Source of the DNA: Gilliamella apis
GTDB lineage: Bacteria; Pseudomonadota; Gammaproteobacteria; Enterobacterales; Orbaceae
DNA: 64,000 nucleotides
Direction: 5' to 3'
NCBI RefSeq assembly: GCF_030758615.1
Contig: NZ_CP132381.1
Location: forward strand, 1,550,001 to 1,614,000
Part shown: in pieces, positions 38,849 to 47,371 of the stretch
Layout: each line of letters opens with the position of its first letter
How positions within the stretch are numbered: the stretch's first letter is position 1
Notes under the pieces: generated by a model
The model's database searches: none
Told to the model about the DNA's origin: nothing
What the model saw: only the letters and a program-made list of their open reading frames with translations
Position numbers and translations under genes: made by a program

Positions 38849-39811
38849 TTAGATTACTTGATATTCTCTATTGAGCAGTTCAAAAGCAAAATTATCAGGA
38901 TTGACTATCTTTATTGTTTTATCCTTCAATAAAAATATAGCAGATAAATTTTGCTGATTTTTCAATAATTGTTTAGTCTTTTCAATACCAAATCCATATA
39001 AGATTGTTGAATAAATATCACCTTCAAGGGATGTATCCGAAATAACGGTAATACTTTCTAACTCATTATCTAAGGGATAACCCGTTTTAGAATCCAGAAT
39101 GTGATGATAAACATGTTGATTTTCAATAAAGTAACGTTCGTAAATTCCCGATGTAACAACAGATTTATTTTTTACTTTAATAAGACCGACTAACTCATTT
39201 TCGACTGAGGAAAAGGGTTTTTTTAACCCTATATGCCAATAACCTTCAGCATCAATGGGTGAGTCGCCTATAGTTAGCACATTACCACCTAAGTTTATTA
39301 TTGCCTGATAAACTTTGTGCTGTTGCAAAACTAGTTTAATCACATCGGCAATATAACCTTTGGCTATTGCGCCTAAATCAATCTCCATGCCTACTTTTTT
39401 TAAAAATACCGAACAAGAATTAGGATCTAATTCAATATCATTAGGATCAATCAAAGATTTTTTTTCAACAATTTGCTCGGGATCGGGGACCTGATGTCCA
39501 GAAAAACCAATTTTCCAAAGTTTAACTAAGGGGCCAATAGCAACATTAAAGCAACTATCTGGCATTAAACTGACTTTCCAAGCTTGCTCAATAAGCGAAT
39601 AAACGGCATGACTAACTCTTATCGGATGCTTTCCTGCCGCATTGTTGATTGACATAACTTCCGATACGGGTCTATTAACCGTTAATTTATTTTCAAGCTG
39701 ATTAATGGTATTAAAAACATGTTGCACAACGGTTTCATTAGGCTCAAAAAGCATTAATGATACCGTTGTTCCCATCATAGCTTGAGTATATTCATAGCGT
39801 GAATGATGCAT
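38849..39811 (-). CDS. apbE: ApbE-type FAD:protein FMN transferase
   Basis: A 320-residue ApbE domain: an N-terminal MGTTVSLMLFE, the central GMEIDLGAIAKGYIADVI, NLGGNVLTIGD and SVVTSGIYERYF segments that bind FAD and Mg2+, and HHILDSKTGYPLDN. It has no signal peptide or lipobox, unlike the periplasmic ApbE of the Nqr/Rnf systems, so it should act in the cytoplasm. ApbE attaches FMN covalently to a Thr in a D-x-x-[ST]-G-A-T motif; the neighbouring fumarate reductase gene, 18 bp upstream in the same operon, carries that motif. It is thus very probably its maturation enzyme. Confidence 0.9.
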   Translation of the reverse strand: MHHSRYEYTQAMMGTTVSLMLFEPNETVVQHVFNTINQLENKLTVNRPVSEVMSINNAAGKHPIRVSHAVYSLIEQAWKVSLMPDSCFNVAIGPLVKLWKIGFSGHQVPDPEQIVEKKSLIDPNDIELDPNSCSVFLKKVGMEIDLGAIAKGYIADVIKLVLQQHKVYQAIINLGGNVLTIGDSPIDAEGYWHIGLKKPFSSVENELVGLIKVKNKSVVTSGIYERYFIENQHVYHHILDSKTGYPLDNELESITVISDTSLEGDIYSTILYGFGIEKTKQLLKNQQNLSAIFLLKDKTIKIVNPDNFAFELLNREYQVI

Positions 39812-39829
39812 TCAAAAATTGCTATTCAG

Positions 39830-42598
39830 TTATTGATGAATATAATCTGTAGCTTGTTTACCTGCTTGCATACCAAAAATGATAATATCAGCTACGGCGT
39901 TACCACCGATACGATTGGCGCCATGTACACCACCAACAACTTCACCAGCCGCAAATACCCCACTGATAACATTTTTCTCGGTATCAAGAACTTGGGTTTC
40001 AGTATTAATCGTTACCCCACCCATAGTATGATGAATACCTGGAGCAATTTTGATCGCATAAAAAGGTGCTTTATCAATTGGATGACGTAAACCAGTAGTT
40101 CGGCCAAAATCTTCATCTTGTTTGTTATTAACAAAATGATTATATCGTTCAATGGTTTTATGTAAGGTATTCGCATCAATTGACAGTTTTTGTGCTAACT
40201 CATTAATTGAATCAGCTTGTACAGTTAGATCTTGCGATACATATTCCTCAACAGATTTATTTTCATCGCGAATTTGTTGATCAAATAAAATATACGAATA
40301 ATGTTCAGGCAACTTAATGATTTCGGCAGAAACTTTATCACGTGTATTTAATTCATTAACAAAACGTTCACCTTTTTGTGATACTAAAATCGCACCACCA
40401 CCACGAATTGATTCAGAAATTAAGTAAGATGTAGTCTGCTCAACAGTCGGATGAATTTGAATTTCTTTCATATCCACTGTTCCGGCACCTAATTTTTCTA
40501 AAATCATAATACCAGAGCCAGTTGCTCCTTTGTGATTGGTGGTGACAAATCCTTTAAGATCTGGACGATATTTTTCAACCATTTCATGATTGGCACTAAA
40601 ACCACCGGTAGCAATTATAACTGCTTTAGCTTTTATGGTTTGTATTGAACCATCTTCTTCAGTCACTTTAACACCAACAACTTTATGATTTTCAGTAATA
40701 ATTTCAGTAACATTACAATCAAGCATTACTTCAATGCCACGTCGGTTAATATTTTTAACTAAACCACTAATTAAAAAACCGCCGACTGCAGCACCACTTG
40801 CAGGACGATGAGTACGATCAATACTCATACCACCAGTAGTTGTAATACCGCTGAGTTCAATGCCATTATTATCTAACCAATCAATAGCATCAGGCGCATT
40901 CTCAACAAAATAGCGTAATAGTTCTGGATTATTTTTGTTTTTACCACCAATCATGGTTTCTTGATAAAACAGATCTTTACTATCGACAATACCTTTAAGT
41001 TTTTGGAATTTGGTTTCCGCAGCATTCATACCTGCTGAAGCTTTATTGGTATTACCGCCAATAACTGACATTTTTTCAATCACAACAACATTAGCACCAA
41101 GGTCATGGGCTTGAATCGCTGCAGCAAGACCGGCACCACCACTACCGACAACAACAACATCATAGGCTTTGGCATTTGGATCACCACCTTCAGCAATAAT
41201 CGCTTCTTTGTTTGATTGAGCCATCGCCTTAGTAACTGCTTTTTTGAAGGCTTCACTTTGTGATGTAGCACCAGAAATCGCATCTACATGAGGACTATTT
41301 GACTCAATAATGCGATGCTTAATTTCTGAAAAATTATTTAATACCTCATTATCAAAATTATTGGCATTAACTAATTGCATATCTTTGATAAAATCTTTAC
41401 CAAGCTCAACATTAATCACAAATTCATAAGATTCATCATTAACTTTTTCTTGATAATTACCAGGTTTAAACTTTTTAACATTTAAATTCACATCACGAAT
41501 TAAACTTTCGACAAGTGAAAAATGCCACAAAGGTTCGGGAATATTAAGTTCTTCTCGTTTATCACTATTGATGAATAGTTCTAATTTTTCACCTTTCATG
41601 ATGCGATCAGTCCAATCTGGATAAGCAATACACGCTCGGCCAACAGCAACAAAGTCAAATCCATTATCTAATGCAGCTCTAACATCGCTTTCATTAACAA
41701 CGTTACCCACCCCAACAACTGGAATTTTAGCTAAAGTTTCTGAACGCATTGCTATATATTTATTAATTAATGGTGTTGGATCTTGAGTATCAACTATCGA
41801 AGGTCTTAAAATAGCCCCCATTGAAAAGTGAATATAATCTAAGCCTTTCTCCGCAAGCTTTTCAAGTAAATACATTGAATCATCAAAACGAATTCCTGGC
41901 TCTTCTATTTCTTCTGGAGAGAATCGGTAACCAACAATAAAGTCTGAATTTGCATACTGTTTGACCATATTATAGGTGATATCTAAAACCGCTAGTGGAA
42001 ATCGAGCTCGATTATCGCGACTGCCACCCCATTTATCATTTCGTTGATTTGAATTTGGTGAATAAAATTGTTGAATCAAATAAGTATTAGCACCATGAAT
42101 TTCCACGCCATCAAAACCAGCTTGAATGGCTCGACGTACTGCTTGACCAAACTTATCAATCATTTGATCAACTTCATCGGCAGTTAATTCTATCGGTGTA
42201 GCAGCTCCCGGTCTTGGGGCGGCAATAGCACTTGGACCAACAGGCGTTTGACCGCCAATAAGTTTTGGTTCAACCATTCTACCGCCATGATAAACTTGAA
42301 TAACTGCTTTTGAACCTTTTTCTTTAATAGCTTGAGCTATTTTAGCAAGACCTTCAATTTTATCATCGCTATCTAGACCGATTGCACCAGGAAAAGCTAA
42401 TCCTTTATTGTCAACAAAGCCACATTCAACAATAATTGTGCCTATTTCTCCGGCTCTTGCTCGATAATATTCGATTAAATCATTGGTAACTGATCCTTCA
42501 TAAAACCCTGAACAAGTGGTCATAGGCGCCATCATAATGCGATTTTTTAATGCCACTCCATTGGGTAAAGTTACTGACTTGAAAATATCTTTTTTCAT
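39830..42598 (-). CDS. Soluble NADH-dependent fumarate reductase: OYE-like, FMN-binding and flavocytochrome c domains
   Basis: A 922-residue three-domain protein. Residues about 1-350 form an old-yellow-enzyme barrel (NRIMMAPMTTCSG, HGANTYLIQQF, RFSPEE) that would take electrons from NADH. About 375-470 is an FMN_bind domain with D439-AISGA-T445, the flavinylation motif. About 478-920 is a FAD fumarate reductase domain with GSGGAG at 485-490 and IHPTVEQT, ESIRGGGAI, HTMGGV segments. No signal peptide or heme motif is present. The same architecture is known from cytoplasmic NADH:fumarate oxidoreductase of Klebsiella, which is flavinylated by a neighbouring ApbE. It would reoxidise NADH during anaerobic growth. 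Acceptors other than fumarate (acrylates) cannot be excluded. Confidence 0.88.
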   Translation of the reverse strand: MKKDIFKSVTLPNGVALKNRIMMAPMTTCSGFYEGSVTNDLIEYYRARAGEIGTIIVECGFVDNKGLAFPGAIGLDSDDKIEGLAKIAQAIKEKGSKAVIQVYHGGRMVEPKLIGGQTPVGPSAIAAPRPGAATPIELTADEVDQMIDKFGQAVRRAIQAGFDGVEIHGANTYLIQQFYSPNSNQRNDKWGGSRDNRARFPLAVLDITYNMVKQYANSDFIVGYRFSPEEIEEPGIRFDDSMYLLEKLAEKGLDYIHFSMGAILRPSIVDTQDPTPLINKYIAMRSETLAKIPVVGVGNVVNESDVRAALDNGFDFVAVGRACIAYPDWTDRIMKGEKLELFINSDKREELNIPEPLWHFSLVESLIRDVNLNVKKFKPGNYQEKVNDESYEFVINVELGKDFIKDMQLVNANNFDNEVLNNFSEIKHRIIESNSPHVDAISGATSQSEAFKKAVTKAMAQSNKEAIIAEGGDPNAKAYDVVVVGSGGAGLAAAIQAHDLGANVVVIEKMSVIGGNTNKASAGMNAAETKFQKLKGIVDSKDLFYQETMIGGKNKNNPELLRYFVENAPDAIDWLDNNGIELSGITTTGGMSIDRTHRPASGAAVGGFLISGLVKNINRRGIEVMLDCNVTEIITENHKVVGVKVTEEDGSIQTIKAKAVIIATGGFSANHEMVEKYRPDLKGFVTTNHKGATGSGIMILEKLGAGTVDMKEIQIHPTVEQTTSYLISESIRGGGAILVSQKGERFVNELNTRDKVSAEIIKLPEHYSYILFDQQIRDENKSVEEYVSQDLTVQADSINELAQKLSIDANTLHKTIERYNHFVNNKQDEDFGRTTGLRHPIDKAPFYAIKIAPGIHHTMGGVTINTETQVLDTEKNVISGVFAAGEVVGGVHGANRIGGNAVADIIIFGMQAGKQATDYIHQ

Positions 42599-42946
42599 TT
42601 TTAATACCTAATCATTAATATTCAAATTAAAATTTTGGCGAGCATAATACCATTTCAAATTACTCTTCTCCACTTACATAAGTTTCATTAGTCAAAAAAT
42701 ATCATTTTTTCGACAGGAAAATATCAAATGTTTTTAGAGAGTTAATGGTGAAAATTGTCAAATCACAAAAAATGATTGTTCATTTTTTGCGGTATTTGTT
42801 GACTTATACAACAACTTCAAAGCTGATAGTCTAAAAAAAAACACTGTAACTATTTCATTTACTTATATATTTTTATCAATATAGCACTTGAACTTTATTT
42901 ATATTCGGCTAGAATGCTTAGCAATTTTAGAAAAGAGAATTTGATT
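42599..42946. other. Divergent regulatory region between the fumarate reductase and pyrD-like genes
   Basis: It contains the rightward promoter at 42888-42915. For the leftward operon I could not fix a promoter, and no canonical FNR palindrome is visible. A run of nine A lies near 42834. Confidence 0.5.
42888..42915 (+). promoter_or_regulatory. Promoter of the pyrD-like transcript
   Basis: TTGAAC at 42888-42893 and TAGAAT at 42910-42915 with a 16-bp spacer. Transcription would begin near 42922, about 200 bp before the enzyme gene. Confidence 0.6.
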
Positions 42947-43126
42947 ATGATTGTGATTCAAACACACAGACCAATAGCAAAAATAAAATTGAATTGTCTT
43001 TTTCTTTTGAATATTGATCCTCCTTTATGGAGGATTTTTTATGTCTGCAACTTTAACTTTTCGAATTTATATCAAATTTTAAACCAAAATCACATCAAAA
43101 ATAGCCATAGACAGGAGATAGCATGA
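42947..43126 (+). CDS. Candidate leader peptide of the pyrD-like gene
   Basis: A 59-residue frame from an ATG preceded by an AAGAGA ribosome site. It runs through a U-rich tract (TGTCTTTTTCTTTTG, about 43000) and the terminator hairpin at 43017-43041, and its TGA overlaps the pyrD-like ATG (ATGA, 43123-43126). The layout resembles the pyrBI leader of E. coli, where translation close behind polymerase prevents termination when UTP is low. It has no recognisable protein domain and is probably regulatory rather than functional as a protein. Confidence 0.5.
   Translation: MIVIQTHRPIAKIKLNCLFLLNIDPPLWRIFYVCNFNFSNLYQILNQNHIKNSHRQEIA
43017..43041 (+). terminator. Attenuator terminator in the pyrD-like leader
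   Basis: ATCCTCC (43017-43023) pairs with GGAGGAT (43029-43035), loop TTTAT, then five Ts. It lies inside the leader, before the enzyme gene, so it would act as an attenuator. Confidence 0.8.
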
Positions 43127-44175
43127 AACCTTTGATCCCTTTTTATAATCCAAGCATAAGTTACGAAGATAATTATGCTCAAGGCCCTTTTGGACTTTTT
43201 GCTGAATTAGATAAGGCTGAACAGGTCGCAACTAAACCAACAAAATTTTTAAATGTCGATGTTAATCTTCCATTTGGTCAGCCTGCAGGTCCGTTACTAA
43301 ATGCTAATTATATCAAAGCTGCTTTTGCTTATGGATTTGACTTATGTGTTTATAAAACGGTTAGAACCAAGTTTCACAAATGTCATCCATTACCGAATGT
43401 TTTGTCTGTTCATCCTAACGGCAAGTTATCACCTAACCTAGATACTGTGTTGGCTGATAGAAACTATGATCAACCTTTATCCATTACTAATTCTTTTGGT
43501 GTGCCATCGTTTGCACCGGATATTTGGCAACCTGATATGGCTGATGCGGTAAATGCGGCTGGCGCTGGACAATGTGTAATAGGTAGTTTCCAAGGTACCC
43601 AAGGTAATGGTGAGATAGAAAAAGATTATGCTTTAGCGGCTAAATTAGTGAGAGAAACTAATGCGCCTATATTAGAAGCTAATTTGAGTTGTCCAAACGA
43701 AGGAGCAAGTAAACTACTTTGTTTTGATGTCGATAAAGTAGAACGAATTGTGAATGAAATTAAGAATGCGGTACCAGATCGCCCTCTTATATTAAAATTA
43801 GCCTATTTTCCTGATGATGAACGCATTATATCTCTATTAACTCGTGTCGGAAAAATCATTGACGGATTAAGTACTATTAATACCCTTTCGGCAAAACCGG
43901 TAGATGCAAGTGGACATCCGGCACTAGGTGAAAACCGTAAAGAAGGTGGCATATGTGGTGATGCAATTCGTTGGGCTGGACTTGATATGGTGAGTCGTTT
44001 GGCAAAATATCGTCAACAACTGGATTTAAATTTTTCCATTATTGGCGTTGGTGGTGTTAGCAATAGTGAACATTATCATCAATTTATTCAAAATGGCGCT
44101 GATGCGGTAATGAGTGCTACAGGAGCAATGTGGAACCCATTATTAGCTATTGAGATTAAAAAAAGTCTTAAATAG
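43123..44175 (+). CDS. pyrD: Dihydroorotate dehydrogenase, class 1 type
   Basis: A 350-residue FMN barrel. The class 1 signature is clear: NLSCPNEG holds a Cys as active-site base, where the membrane class 2 enzyme of E. coli has Ser. FGQPAGPLLNA, TNSFGVPS and IIGVGGVSNSEHY complete the FMN site. The protein lacks the N-terminal membrane helix of class 2. Soluble class 1A enzymes pass electrons to fumarate, which fits its place beside a fumarate module. It oxidises dihydroorotate to orotate in UMP synthesis. The loop SAKPVDASGHPALGENRKEGG is unlike the standard enzymes I know, so a related dehydrogenase is possible. Confidence 0.72.
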   Translation: MKPLIPFYNPSISYEDNYAQGPFGLFAELDKAEQVATKPTKFLNVDVNLPFGQPAGPLLNANYIKAAFAYGFDLCVYKTVRTKFHKCHPLPNVLSVHPNGKLSPNLDTVLADRNYDQPLSITNSFGVPSFAPDIWQPDMADAVNAAGAGQCVIGSFQGTQGNGEIEKDYALAAKLVRETNAPILEANLSCPNEGASKLLCFDVDKVERIVNEIKNAVPDRPLILKLAYFPDDERIISLLTRVGKIIDGLSTINTLSAKPVDASGHPALGENRKEGGICGDAIRWAGLDMVSRLAKYRQQLDLNFSIIGVGGVSNSEHYHQFIQNGADAVMSATGAMWNPLLAIEIKKSLK

Positions 44176-44209
44176 TTATCAGTTATCTCACTATATTACT
44201 AAGTAATTG

Positions 44210-44241
44210 TTACAGGGTAACTTATTTGCCCTGTAATTTTA
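44210..44241 (+). terminator. Rho-independent terminator after the pyrD-like gene
   Basis: TTACAGGG (44210-44217) pairs with CCCTGTAA (44229-44236), 11-nt loop, followed by TTTTATTT. Confidence 0.7.
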
Positions 44242-44259
44242 TTTCTACCAACAACTATA

Positions 44260-44625
44260 TTATCTCTTCTTGAGAAAATAATACCCACCAAAAATAACAT
44301 GTGCAAAGAAGACTATTGCTAAAATAATTCTGACATGCAAAGAATCAAATAAAATAAATGGAATTAATAAAATGATGAAAACCATGGTTAACATTTTTAT
44401 CAATCCTTTTTTTGATACTTTTTTCTCGATAAGCATTTTCTGCACATAGGTCTGATAATAACGAGTTTGGGTAAAATAGTTATATAGGCGATCAGAACTG
44501 TTTAACCATAGATATGCAGTAAGCAAATAAAAAGGTACAGTAGGTAAAATAGGAATAAAAATCCCCACTGTTCCTAATACAAAGGAAAGCCCTCCTAAAA
44601 AAATAAATAGCGATTTCTTTAACAT
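44260..44625 (-). CDS. ybaN: DUF454 inner-membrane protein, YbaN family
   Basis: A 121-residue protein with two or three membrane segments: SLFIFLGGLSFVLGTVGIFIPILPTVPFYLLTAYLW near the start and a double hydrophobic hairpin at 78-115. The G-x-x-G-I-F-I-P-[IL]-L-P-T-x-P-F motif defines DUF454 (E. coli YbaN, 125 aa). Its function is unknown. It stands alone between converging pyrD and the tRNA gene. Confidence 0.8.
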   Translation of the reverse strand: MLKKSLFIFLGGLSFVLGTVGIFIPILPTVPFYLLTAYLWLNSSDRLYNYFTQTRYYQTYVQKMLIEKKVSKKGLIKMLTMVFIILLIPFILFDSLHVRIILAIVFFAHVIFGGYYFLKKR

Positions 44626-44979
44626 ATTTAAATCAATTCAAATAATTTTAATTTGTGTAAATAATTATTGAAGATAACATAAATATATAGAGAAAGTTAC
44701 AACTAAATATCAAATGACAGAACTATTAAGCTCTAACCATATTCTTTAGAGAAAGACTAGATATAAGTAGCTATAGAAAATTTAAATCAAAAGATTACGG
44801 CTAAGCTAGTTTCTTGTTGTGATATCACCTATATTTAAAATTGGAACAAAAAAAGGATACAAAAATAGTATTGAAATATAGTTAAAATTAATTCAGAAAC
44901 ATTATAAGTTTTATATAGATTAGATGGTTTTATATAAGTTTTTTGAATTATACTCAAAGCGAGTAAAACTTTTAAGAAT
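44626..44979. other. AT-rich intergenic region downstream of tRNA-Asp
   Basis: I see no gene, long repeat or strong hairpin. ACTC-GCTTT-GAGT close to the tRNA 3' end (44953-44965 region) may be a weak terminator. Confidence 0.4.
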
Positions 44980-45056
44980 TGGCGGAACGGACGGGGCTCG
45001 AACCCGCGACCCCCTGCGTGACAGGCAGGTATTCTAACCAACTGAACTACCGCTCC
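44980..45056 (-). tRNA. tRNA-Asp (GUC anticodon)
   Basis: The minus strand gives a 77-nt cloverleaf starting GGAGCGGTAGTTCAGTTGGT, with anticodon loop CCTGTCACG (GUC), T-arm GGTTCGAGCC and an encoded CCA end. The acceptor stem GGAGCGG pairs with CCGTTCC. It sits downstream of dnaQ on the same strand, as aspV does in E. coli. Confidence 0.97.
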
Positions 45057-45169
45057 GCTTTTTAGACTCTTTAATGCAGAAGATTAAAGTAGGCGTGATA
45101 TTAAAGATTATTATTATTTTCGTCAATATAAATTTTAAAAATTATGTTCAATTGAATAGAAAACAATCA

Positions 45170-45904
45170 TTAATGCACTTTCCAAAGCGCTCCACCACTT
45201 TTTTTATCAATTTTTTCTAAAATTGAATCATGCGCAGATAATTCTACTTCGTTAGCTTTAATTACTGTTAGCGGTATTCCACTACGTTCAATTTTTTTCA
45301 CGGCATTATTCGTCATTGATGCAGATAAATTATCGTCCGAACTAAATGCCAAAGTGGTTTGTCCTCCGGTCATTGCTAAATAAACTTCAGCAAGTATTTC
45401 AGCATCCAGTAAGGCTCCATGTAAGGTACGATGTGAATTATCAATTTGATAACGCTCGCACAATGCATCCAAATTATTACGTTTACCAGGGAAAAGACGG
45501 CGAGCCATAGCTAATGTATCGGTAATAATACAGTGATCAGCTGTTTTATAGTCTAACCCACAAAGACGAAACTCATAGTCCATAAAGCCAACGTCAAACG
45601 AGGCGTTATGAATAACTAATTCAGCACCATCTATAAACTTAATAAAATCATGTGCAATATTTTTAAAAATCGGTTTGTCTTTAACAAATTCATCACTGAT
45701 ACCATGAACTTTAAAGGCTTCTTCATCAATTAAACGTTCTGGATTGATGTAAACATGGAAATGATTTCCTGTTAATCGTCGATTTAATACCTCAACTGCA
45801 CCAATCTCAATAATCTTATGACCTTCATAATGATTATTACCGTCTTGATTCATACCTGTAGTTTCTGTATCTAATACAATTTGGCGGGTTGAATGTGTTA
45901 TCAC
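45170..45904 (-). CDS. dnaQ: DNA polymerase III epsilon subunit (3'-5' proofreading exonuclease)
   Basis: A 244-residue protein (E. coli 243). DEDDh exonuclease: D12 and E14 in LDTETTGM, HNASFDVGFMDYEF (Exo II) and HGALLDAEILAEVYLAMTGGQT (Exo III His and Asp). The C-terminal 55 residues would bind the polymerase alpha subunit and end in GGALWKVH. It removes misincorporated bases during replication. It is divergent from rnhA across 196 bp, a classic dnaQ/rnhA arrangement with overlapping promoters in E. coli. Confidence 0.97.
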   Translation of the reverse strand: MITHSTRQIVLDTETTGMNQDGNNHYEGHKIIEIGAVEVLNRRLTGNHFHVYINPERLIDEEAFKVHGISDEFVKDKPIFKNIAHDFIKFIDGAELVIHNASFDVGFMDYEFRLCGLDYKTADHCIITDTLAMARRLFPGKRNNLDALCERYQIDNSHRTLHGALLDAEILAEVYLAMTGGQTTLAFSSDDNLSASMTNNAVKKIERSGIPLTVIKANEVELSAHDSILEKIDKKSGGALWKVH

Positions 45905-46100
45905 AATATACTCTTCTTTATCTATAATTGGGAATTTAACAAATTAGTGGTATAGTCTAACACCAAAACGCTCTGATGTTGATACCTACACTGTTTTAGT
46001 CAATGATTGATACAACATTAATAATGGTTTATTAATATTTATATTAAACCAAAATTTCTCGAAAAATAATCACGATAAAAGTTTATAAATTAGGCCACAT

Positions 46101-46574
46101 ATGCAAAAAAGTATTGAAATATTCACTGATGGATCTTGTTTGGGTAATCCAGGACCTGGTGGATATGCAGCGATTTTAAAATACAAACAAAATGAAAAAG
46201 TACTAGCTCAAGGTTATTTCAACACCACTAATAATCGTATGGAGTTACTTGCTGCCATTGTTGCGTTAGCATTACTGAAAGAACCCTGTCAAATTAAGCT
46301 TTATTCTGACAGCCAATATTTACGCAATGGTATTTCGAATTGGATTCATGGTTGGAAAAAAAACGGCTGGAGAACCGCTAAAAAACAACCAGTGAAAAAC
46401 GTTGATTTATGGCAACGTTTAGATGAATTAGCTAAGCTACATACTATCGAATGGATTTGGGTAAAAGGCCATGCAGGCCATATTGAGAACGAACGCTGTG
46501 ATGTTATCGCTAAAACGCAAGCTGAATCACCTACCTTACATGATACTATTTTTGAAGCATCATTAACTGATTAA
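46101..46574 (+). CDS. rnhA: Ribonuclease HI
   Basis: A 157-residue protein (E. coli 155). Catalytic residues fall at the standard places: D10 ([15 protein letters not shown]), E48 (NRMELLAA), D70 (LYSDSQY), and His/Asp in [12 protein letters not shown]. The basic handle [20 protein letters not shown] is present. It degrades RNA in RNA-DNA hybrids, limiting initiation away from oriC. It is 26 bp from gloB, so they probably share a transcript. Confidence 0.97.
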   Translation: MQKSIEIFTDGSCLGNPGPGGYAAILKYKQNEKVLAQGYFNTTNNRMELLAAIVALALLKEPCQIKLYSDSQYLRNGISNWIHGWKKNGWRTAKKQPVKNVDLWQRLDELAKLHTIEWIWVKGHAGHIENERCDVIAKTQAESPTLHDTIFEASLTD

Positions 46575-46600
46575 TCCGATAAAATAAAGGTATAATAACA

Positions 46601-47329
46601 ATGTATCAGCTACATATTATCCCTGCTCTAAAAGATAATTATATTTGGTTACTTGAAAATGCTAATAAACAGGTAGTTATTATAGATCCTGGTGAAGCTG
46701 CTCCAGTGCTAAGTTATCTAAAAAAATATCACTTAGCACCCCTTGCAATTTTACTCACTCATCACCATATCGATCACACTGGTGGGGTAACTGAGCTAAA
46801 AGCAGCTTATCCCGATATTGAAGCTTTTGGGCCAAGTGAAATTAATTTGCAGATTAACCATCTCGAAAACATCAATGAATTATTGATTGCTGATTTTCGA
46901 TATGAGGTTATTCCAGTACCGGGACATACATTAGGACATTTAGCTTATTATTGTCACCCATATTTATTTTGTGGAGATACATTGTTTTCCGCTGGTTGTG
47001 GAAGAATTTTTGAAGGTGATCATAAGCAAATGCTAAGTTCACTGAATAAATTAAAGCAGTTACCTGATGATACCCTTATTTGTGCAGGACATGAATATAC
47101 CTTAACTAATTTAGATTTTACTCAAATGCTGGTTCCTGCGGATCAAGTTATCCGTGAGTATTATGATTTTACCTGCAGAAAGAAAATTACTTTGCCTTCT
47201 ATTTTAACCAAAGAAAAACAGATCAACTTATTTTTACGTTGTGAGGAAAAAAACTTACAAAATAAATTTAATTGTAACAATGAGTTAGAGTTGTTTGCTT
47301 TTTTTAGGAGCCAAAAGGACATTTTTTAG
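46601..47329 (+). CDS. gloB: Hydroxyacylglutathione hydrolase (glyoxalase II)
   Basis: A 242-residue metallo-beta-lactamase-fold enzyme. The binuclear metal motif THHHIDH is at 53-59, with further ligands in VPGHTLGH, FCGDTLFSAGCGR and AGHEYTL. The C-terminal glutathione-binding part is short (E. coli GloB 251). It hydrolyses S-lactoylglutathione to lactate and glutathione, ending methylglyoxal detoxification. gshA nearby supplies the glutathione. Confidence 0.93.
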   Translation: MYQLHIIPALKDNYIWLLENANKQVVIIDPGEAAPVLSYLKKYHLAPLAILLTHHHIDHTGGVTELKAAYPDIEAFGPSEINLQINHLENINELLIADFRYEVIPVPGHTLGHLAYYCHPYLFCGDTLFSAGCGRIFEGDHKQMLSSLNKLKQLPDDTLICAGHEYTLTNLDFTQMLVPADQVIREYYDFTCRKKITLPSILTKEKQINLFLRCEEKNLQNKFNCNNELELFAFFRSQKDIF

Positions 47330-47371
47330 GTATAATAATCAGCTTAAATTAATGTCCTAACTTATAATCTA

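Noticed and set aside
41080..41283. Overlapping minus-strand frame within the fumarate reductase gene
   Set aside because: It is an alternate-frame shadow of the FMN_bind and FAD-domain coding sequence, which is strongly conserved in the real frame.
44835..45041. Open frame of 68 codons on the minus strand
   Set aside because: It runs through the tRNA-Asp gene; the apparent coding capacity comes from the tRNA sequence.
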